Below, in pieces: positions 60,015 to 64,000 of a stretch of 64,000 bases of DNA (position 1 is its first letter; every line of letters begins with the position of its first letter). Origin of the DNA: an uncultured Pseudomonadales bacterium (lineage in GTDB: Bacteria > Pseudomonadota > Gammaproteobacteria > Pseudomonadales > Azotimanducaceae); assembly GCA_937921865.1 (NCBI GenBank), contig CAKZWF010000050.1, positions 1-64,000 on the forward strand. Reading direction: 5' to 3'. The position numbers and the translations under genes were made by a program. The notes under the pieces are model-generated. The model had not been told where the DNA came from. It saw only the letters and a program-made list of their open reading frames with translations, and ran no database searches.

Positions 60015-60818
60015 TCAGCGTCGATCAGGCGCCAGGTCCCAGCCCATCATTTCAACGAGACCGTTGAGGCAATCCGAGAGCCCAGAATCGAAGGTTGCAC
60101 CACCATCACGAATCCAGTAATCCATGGGCATTTCTATTGTGGTGTATTGGTAGCGTTTTGATTGAATCGACGGTTTCCTGTCCGGGGTTTGCCAATCGAC
60201 AGTTAACGTGGCCGTCATTCGCAGCGCCAGCATCGATTTATTTTTTTCGATCAATTCGATCGGATTGAGCTCTGCATGCACGATCACATCAGCTGCCGCA
60301 ACAGCAATCTGATGAGCTGGCGGAACGGCTTCTATCAAACCGTCGTGCAGTTCAGTATGGAAATCCCGGCGATCCAGCGTCCGGATGACAACAGCCGTGA
60401 GCCGCTCGGAGGTCTTCGGCGGGAACATTCGCAAGGCATCAGTCGAGGCACCAACAAGACCGCCAGCCGTCGCGCCGACGAACGCAGGCAAGACCACGCA
60501 ACCCGGGCAAACGGGCCAGAACAGAAGGCTGGCGATGGCTCCGCCGGTAGCACCTACTTTGCTCGCGGTTCGGAAATTGTTGCCGATGCTCTTTACATCC
60601 CCAGCTCCTGCTGAATGGTTTTCTGCGACGATTGCCATGGTTTCGCCATCGAGAATCGACGCTGGCTGACTCGATGCGCAGCCGGAAAGGGTGTTGACAC
60701 TTACGCACATCAGCAGCGGCAACACAGCGACCTTTAACGCTGACTGGCACCTGGTAACAAGACGGCGGCGGACGCCGGTTTTTCTGCTTTGCTCCATGAT
60801 TGCTTTGAAGCCGGACAT
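60015..60818 (-). CDS. Lipoprotein with glycine-zipper segment, paralog of upstream gene
   Basis: A 267-residue lipoprotein (lipobox LSGC). After the anchor comes a Gly/Ala-rich zipper-like region (VGATGGAIASLLFWPVCPGC), then a domain with ALRMTATLTVDWQT and the end DYWIRDGGATFDSGLSDC. Its sequence parallels the gene at 60821 throughout. An ATG at 60797 (MEQSRKTGVRRR) may be the true start because the first codons lie in a tandem 21-base duplication. Function unknown; located in the membrane envelope. Confidence 0.65.
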   Translation of the reverse strand: MSGFKAIMEQSRKTGVRRRLVTRCQSALKVAVLPLLMCVSVNTLSGCASSQPASILDGETMAIVAENHSAGAGDVKSIGNNFRTASKVGATGGAIASLLFWPVCPGCVVLPAFVGATAGGLVGASTDALRMFPPKTSERLTAVVIRTLDRRDFHTELHDGLIEAVPPAHQIAVAAADVIVHAELNPIELIEKNKSMLALRMTATLTVDWQTPDRKPSIQSKRYQYTTIEMPMDYWIRDGGATFDSGLSDCLNGLVEMMGWDLAPDRR

Positions 60819-60820
60819 AA

Positions 60821-61624
60821 TTACTTTGAAGCCGGAATCGTCGCGTGCACGGGGGCGTTAGTCGCGCGAAGGTCCCAGAGCATCGCCTCGGTGAGCTTGT
60901 CTATACACTCGGTGAAGCTCTGATCGAACTTAGCGCCATTTTTCGCCAGCCAGTATTCGACCGGAAACTCTGCGGTCTCGTGAACGTAGCGTCTTGTTGT
61001 TGTGCGTGGATTCCTGCGCTGGCGATCCCACTGGACACTCATCACGCCGGTCATTCGCAGCGCCAGATGTGATCTGCGATCCTGCACCAGTTCAATGCTG
61101 TGCGGTCCAACGGCAATAACTGCGCTCGCAGTCTCCAGATCGGCAATGCGATTTACCGGAGTTGCCGCGGCGACCTCACGACGCATTTCCACAAAAAGAT
61201 CACGACGTTCCTGGATACCTTCCAGAATGGCTTTGGTTTCGGCCGCCTGCTCACCGTTTAAGGACTGAAAAGCTGCATCAGAGATACCGCCAGTCAGGCC
61301 TCCAGCCATCCCACCGGCGGCGGCGCCGCCGGTTACCAGGAACGGTGCGCAAAACGCGAACCACGGGCCGCAAAACAAAGAAGTCACCAAACCAGCAGTC
61401 ACCCCTCCCGCGGCGCCAACACCGGCGCCCGCCTTTAACGAATCATTGTCTGATTTCGCCCGAATGCCGTTTGCCGGTTCGCTGACAGCAGTGATCGCCA
61501 GCGTTGCGAATTCCGGAAGTGGTTTGGACCTGCTGGCTGCACATCCCTGGAGGCATAGAATCAGTACGAGGCAACTGGTTATCAGATACCGGCGATTTGT
61601 TTTACCAGGCAAGATATTCTTCAT
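60821..61624 (-). CDS. Lipoprotein with glycine-zipper segment
   Basis: A 267-residue lipoprotein with lipobox LQGC (LVLILCLQGCAASRS). It has a Gly-rich segment (AGAGVGAAGGVTAGLVTSLF, then TGGAAAGGMAGGLTGGISDA) and a later domain ending AMLWDLRATNAP. The gene ends two bases before the start of its paralog, giving a two-gene unit. Both have the same order of parts, so they arose by tandem duplication. Glycine zippers in small envelope proteins can form oligomers, but no function is known. Confidence 0.65.
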   Translation of the reverse strand: MKNILPGKTNRRYLITSCLVLILCLQGCAASRSKPLPEFATLAITAVSEPANGIRAKSDNDSLKAGAGVGAAGGVTAGLVTSLFCGPWFAFCAPFLVTGGAAAGGMAGGLTGGISDAAFQSLNGEQAAETKAILEGIQERRDLFVEMRREVAAATPVNRIADLETASAVIAVGPHSIELVQDRRSHLALRMTGVMSVQWDRQRRNPRTTTRRYVHETAEFPVEYWLAKNGAKFDQSFTECIDKLTEAMLWDLRATNAPVHATIPASK

Positions 61625-61719
61625 TGTCCCGCTCCGATCACTGTCTCACCAGGTCGGATGACCTGGATCATCTGTATTTGAACGCGAACGGCTGTGTGGA
61701 GTCCTGATAACGGACTGAT

Positions 61720-61734
61720 GTTTCCTTAGGAAAC
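61720..61734. promoter_or_regulatory. Palindrome in the leader of the lipoprotein pair
   Basis: GTTTCCTTAGGAAAC has 7-bp arms about one central T, 96 bases upstream of the first lipoprotein start (minus strand). GTCC-TGATAAC-GGAC lies next to it at 61701-61715. It may be an operator. A weaker hairpin near 61790-61819 follows the DsbA-fold gene. No gene is seen in 61625-61827. Confidence 0.35.
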
Positions 61735-61827
61735 CTTTAGGACCAGTAATTCTGCGGGATCCGGGACGCTCATCGACCTGGTGGTATCGACCAAAGCAGA
61801 GAGCATTTCTCCCTTTGGTATCAACAA

Positions 61828-62586
61828 TCAGGAAGCGGTAAAGATGTCTGCCTGAGAATTTTGCGGCAGTGCCCGTGCCAATAATTCACCAAGCCTCATA
61901 GCCCTCAGGCTCAACACCAGCTCGCTGCAGTCTTTCGGCTGCTTTAGTACTTCTTCAATGTTGGCGTGCAGGACTCTGTAGCCAACATTGCCATATAGGG
62001 TCTGTCGGCCATTGTCGATAACATAGGACGGACTACCCTTAATTTGCTGACTATTTGCTCTGCGGTAGTCGCTCATGAGGGAGGCAATCGCCGATCCGTC
62101 GTTGATTGAAGCTCTAAATTCGACCAGGTCCAGGCCGGTCTCCTGGCAGACATTAAATAACACCGATAGCGCTCCTACATCTTGAGCATCGACGAAAATT
62201 GCCTGACGTATACTGCGCGCCAACTGCACACTAGCTTCCGGACCAGCGGTATTTTCTACTGCTTTTAGAACTAAATGTGCATTTGCAGAGGTCGCGGGTC
62301 GAACCTCATTCCAAATGCGCGAGTTAATCGGAGCATCTTCAAATGCGCTTGCCGATTGATGTACATGATCGGCAAACCCTTCAAACATCCCCCTATCCTT
62401 CCAAAGGTCTTGCATCTTCCCCTCTAGATCTCCAGATACATCTACATAGTGGTAGCGCCAAGCTACGTCGCTTCCCAGTTGACGATTTAGCTCATCATTC
62501 CGACGCTGTGCTATCCAAGCCCAAACACAGAGAATATCTGTGTAGTAATCGATCATCAGAGGCTTATTCATAGGTGTTTGTTCCAT
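61828..62586 (-). CDS. DsbA-fold oxidoreductase-like/2-hydroxychromene-2-carboxylate-isomerase-like protein
   Basis: A 252-residue DsbA/GST-kappa-type protein. The active-site position reads DILCVWAW: the first Cys remains but the second of CxxC is Ala, so it cannot make the usual dithiol. A cis-Pro segment GSPSYVIDNGR is present. The overall pattern (MIDYYTDILCVWAWIAQRR) recalls FrnE and 2-hydroxychromene-2-carboxylate isomerases that use glutathione. A naphthalene-type isomerase or a thiol transfer role is possible. No aromatic genes are adjacent. Confidence 0.72.
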   Translation of the reverse strand: MEQTPMNKPLMIDYYTDILCVWAWIAQRRNDELNRQLGSDVAWRYHYVDVSGDLEGKMQDLWKDRGMFEGFADHVHQSASAFEDAPINSRIWNEVRPATSANAHLVLKAVENTAGPEASVQLARSIRQAIFVDAQDVGALSVLFNVCQETGLDLVEFRASINDGSAIASLMSDYRRANSQQIKGSPSYVIDNGRQTLYGNVGYRVLHANIEEVLKQPKDCSELVLSLRAMRLGELLARALPQNSQADIFTAS

Positions 62587-63076
62587 ATCTTTGCGGTGTA
62601 CCAGAAGTATTCCCTATCCATTTTCCACAACACAGAGAGGCAAAAGTAATCCGGTGCGTTCTGCTGGACGCAATAAAATCGGTTGTCGTGGGTAACGGGG
62701 CAATCGGTCGGCAAGGGTAGTTCGCCACTTACGCTTTCAGTAAGATGCCGGCAATGGTCACCGGCGCTGGTCGATACTGATCATTAACCACTACAAGCGT
62801 CATTGCCTTTGTTGCGCCCGGCGTCTGTAGACGAGCAGCCAGAATAGCAGGACGTGGGCGCCTGACTCGTCGCCATAGGCTTAGCCATTATGGCGACTTG
62901 AGCTTCTTGATCATGTGGCGCAGAAATCCTGAGCGCAAAGTGCGGAGGTTGAACTGAAAGAGAAAGAGTCAGCTACAGATGGGCCGTCAACGCCACGATC
63001 AGAACGGCGATCGCGCTTCGATGGCTTCAAGACACGGAGACGAGATTGGGGTTGGCGAAGAGCGATCTACTGGCAA
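62587..63076. other. Intergenic region with 9-bp inverted repeat
   Basis: A stretch of 490 bases between divergent genes with no supported frame. It holds GTCGCCATA-(11)-TATGGCGAC at 62869-62897, a perfect 9-bp stem, and GCCGG-CAATGGTCA-CCGGC at about 62750. AACGGGGCAATC near 62695 may be an eroded left end of the dispersed element. No strong promoter was recognised. Confidence 0.4.
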
Positions 63077-63706
63077 GTGATGCATACTCTCGCCAGAACC
63101 ATCGGTTTTCACATTCACAGAATCGAGGTCGGCGCAGAACGAAGGGATCTCTTGGACCCTGATCCGCCAGAAGTACCCGCCGGATACACAACCAAAATCT
63201 GCACCAAAACCGATTTGCAACCGTTCGTTGATACGGTGCCAGATTTCCCACCGCAGTTCTTTGAAGCCGCGTTCGGCCGAGGGGATGAGTGTGCGGCTAC
63301 TTTTTATGACGGGAATCTTGTTGCTTTCGCATTTAACAGCCGAGTTAGAACACCGGTAAACAGCCAGATCGACGTTCTGATTCCGGAGGGATTTCGATAC
63401 GGATACAAATCCTGGACACATCAGGATCATAGGCGGAAGAACCTTTCCAGGATGCTGGGCTATGTAAGGCAGCAAGGCGCGAACAGGCCTTATGACGAGC
63501 GGGGAATCTGGTATATCGAAACCCACAATTTTCCTTCTCGACTTCATACCTACCGACACCCTCGAGTTAGATCGATTCTGATGGGTTATGGCGGGTGGTT
63601 TTCGTTTTTCGGACGTTACATTCCTTTTAACAGCCGAGGCGCAAAGTGGATAGGTTTTGAGTTCGTGCGTAATTCGGACAACAGGGTTCGGTACTATTCG
63701 CCATAG
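63077..63706 (+). CDS. GNAT-like protein, function unknown
   Basis: A 209-residue protein (GTG 63077; ATG 63080 is the next codon). The central text GYKSWTHQDHRRKNLSRMLG resembles the HxxHRRxGLSRxL acyl-CoA-binding loop of GNAT acetyltransferases, and FRYGYKS precedes it. The C-terminal part (GGWFSFFGRYIPFNSRGAKW) is hydrophobic-aromatic. I do not recognise a specific family. A palindromic gap lies upstream. Confidence 0.5.
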   Translation: MMHTLARTIGFHIHRIEVGAERRDLLDPDPPEVPAGYTTKICTKTDLQPFVDTVPDFPPQFFEAAFGRGDECAATFYDGNLVAFAFNSRVRTPVNSQIDVLIPEGFRYGYKSWTHQDHRRKNLSRMLGYVRQQGANRPYDERGIWYIETHNFPSRLHTYRHPRVRSILMGYGGWFSFFGRYIPFNSRGAKWIGFEFVRNSDNRVRYYSP

Positions 63707-63793
63707 GTCGCAAAGCTAATCTGCGTGATTCTGCCTGAATGATCATGCATCACTATCGATTGGCTGACGTTTCCAGGACGACAGGAATTTCAA

Positions 63794-63826
63794 CAGGGAT
63801 ATTCAGCTAGTTGGCTGAGTGTCGAA
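63794..63826 (+). repeat. Second dispersed repeat, copy 2
   Basis: CAGGGATATTCAGCTAGTTG followed by GCTGAGTGTCGAA matches the copy at 28297-28329 with five mismatches. It lies about 100 bases before the partial frame at the right edge, which may be a coding part of the same mobile element. The remainder of 63707-63924 shows no other feature. Confidence 0.55.
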
Positions 63827-63924
63827 GCGGCGTGGTTTGTATCGGGACATCCGCATCCTGAATGATCAACGGATCGTGTTTTACGGCGCCCTTGACAGCC
63901 TGTGGCTGAAACCCTGCGCATGCG

Positions 63925-64000
63925 ATGCTAACTGGGGAATTTCAGCCGGTGACGGAGGCGCAGGTGGATGGGCTTCGGCAGGCGTTGAAGGCGAGGCGTT
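63925..64000 (+). CDS. Partial frame at right edge, unrecognised
   Basis: An open frame from ATG 63925 running off the window: MLTGEFQPVTEAQVDGLRQA then LKARR. Only 25 codons are visible. It lies about 100 bases after repeat copy 63794, so it may belong to a mobile element. No Shine-Dalgarno is evident. Confidence 0.25.
   Translation, partial: MLTGEFQPVTEAQVDGLRQALKARR

Noticed and set aside
1-64000. tRNA, rRNA or riboswitch genes
   Set aside because: No cloverleaf, rRNA segment or known riboswitch core was recognised by eye on either strand; a covariance-model scan would be decisive.

Overview
The window looks like chromosome from an aerobic, Gram-negative, probably gammaproteobacterial heterotroph. 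Supporting signs are an outer-membrane beta-barrel protein with a C-terminal Phe, several lipobox lipoproteins, gammaproteobacterial-style Shine-Dalgarno sites (AGGAG types), many flavin, P450 and Mo-type oxidoreductases, and a dispersed inverted-repeat element family. I saw no rRNA, tRNA, CRISPR array, phage or plasmid module and no intact transposase. The gene content is catabolic and accessory: transport plus oxidation of organic, often aromatic or terpenoid-like, compounds.

Layout. 0.3-8.7 kb: a sulfatase and an MFS carrier (+), then a complete five-gene dipeptide/oligopeptide-type ABC importer (-), whose first permease appears to start at CTG. 9-10.4 kb: a PF10118 metal-dependent hydrolase and a styrene-oxide-isomerase-like membrane protein (+). 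10.4-19.3 kb (-): a P450 (now broken), an HpaB-type FADH2 monooxygenase, a BphC-type extradiol dioxygenase, an aldehyde dehydrogenase, an FAH-family enzyme, an internally deleted hydratase remnant and a two-subunit IorAB-type Mo hydroxylase. Together these resemble an arylacetate or catechol meta-cleavage route; a divergent TetR gene (+) sits at its head. 20-28.3 kb: secreted M20 peptidase, FAD monooxygenase, amidase, porin, heme lipoprotein, SDR, DUF1330. 28.4-32.5 kb: a beta-propeller protein with an N-terminal Ser-Ala-Lys tandem repeat, a sulfotransferase with a replaced C-terminus, a berberine-bridge-type oxidase lying between two ytoQ 3' tails, and a frameshifted ytoQ. 32.6-40.8 kb: GH3 glycosidase, D-aminoacylase-like amidohydrolase, LLM flavoprotein, nitroreductase, a GMC oxidoreductase with its subunit-3 partner, and a TrkH remnant. 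40.8-46.1 kb: copper-type P-ATPase, SDR, gene fragments, secreted double-VOC protein. 46.1-53 kb (-): a likely transcription unit with MFS carrier, alpha/beta hydrolase, two LLM flavoproteins, PQQ-propeller protein and RDD protein. 53-64 kb: PRISE-type reductase, secreted esterase, small lipoprotein, DUF3127, 2OG-Fe(II) oxygenase, enoyl-CoA hydratase, Baeyer-Villiger-type monooxygenase with a changed fingerprint, two tandem paralogous lipoproteins, DsbA-fold protein and a GNAT-like protein.

The most striking non-gene signal is a family of short elements bounded by inverted ends (core GGGGTCAGAGTAAAGTRCC), with about a dozen full, partial or degenerate copies. They sit mostly at gene 3' ends, and in four cases the repeat itself supplies the stop codon of the adjoining gene. 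A second theme is erosion: three genes (hydratase, P450, TrkH) keep both flanks but have lost their middle, and several others are frameshifted or cut. All functional calls are from reading the sequence and family knowledge; no searches were run.
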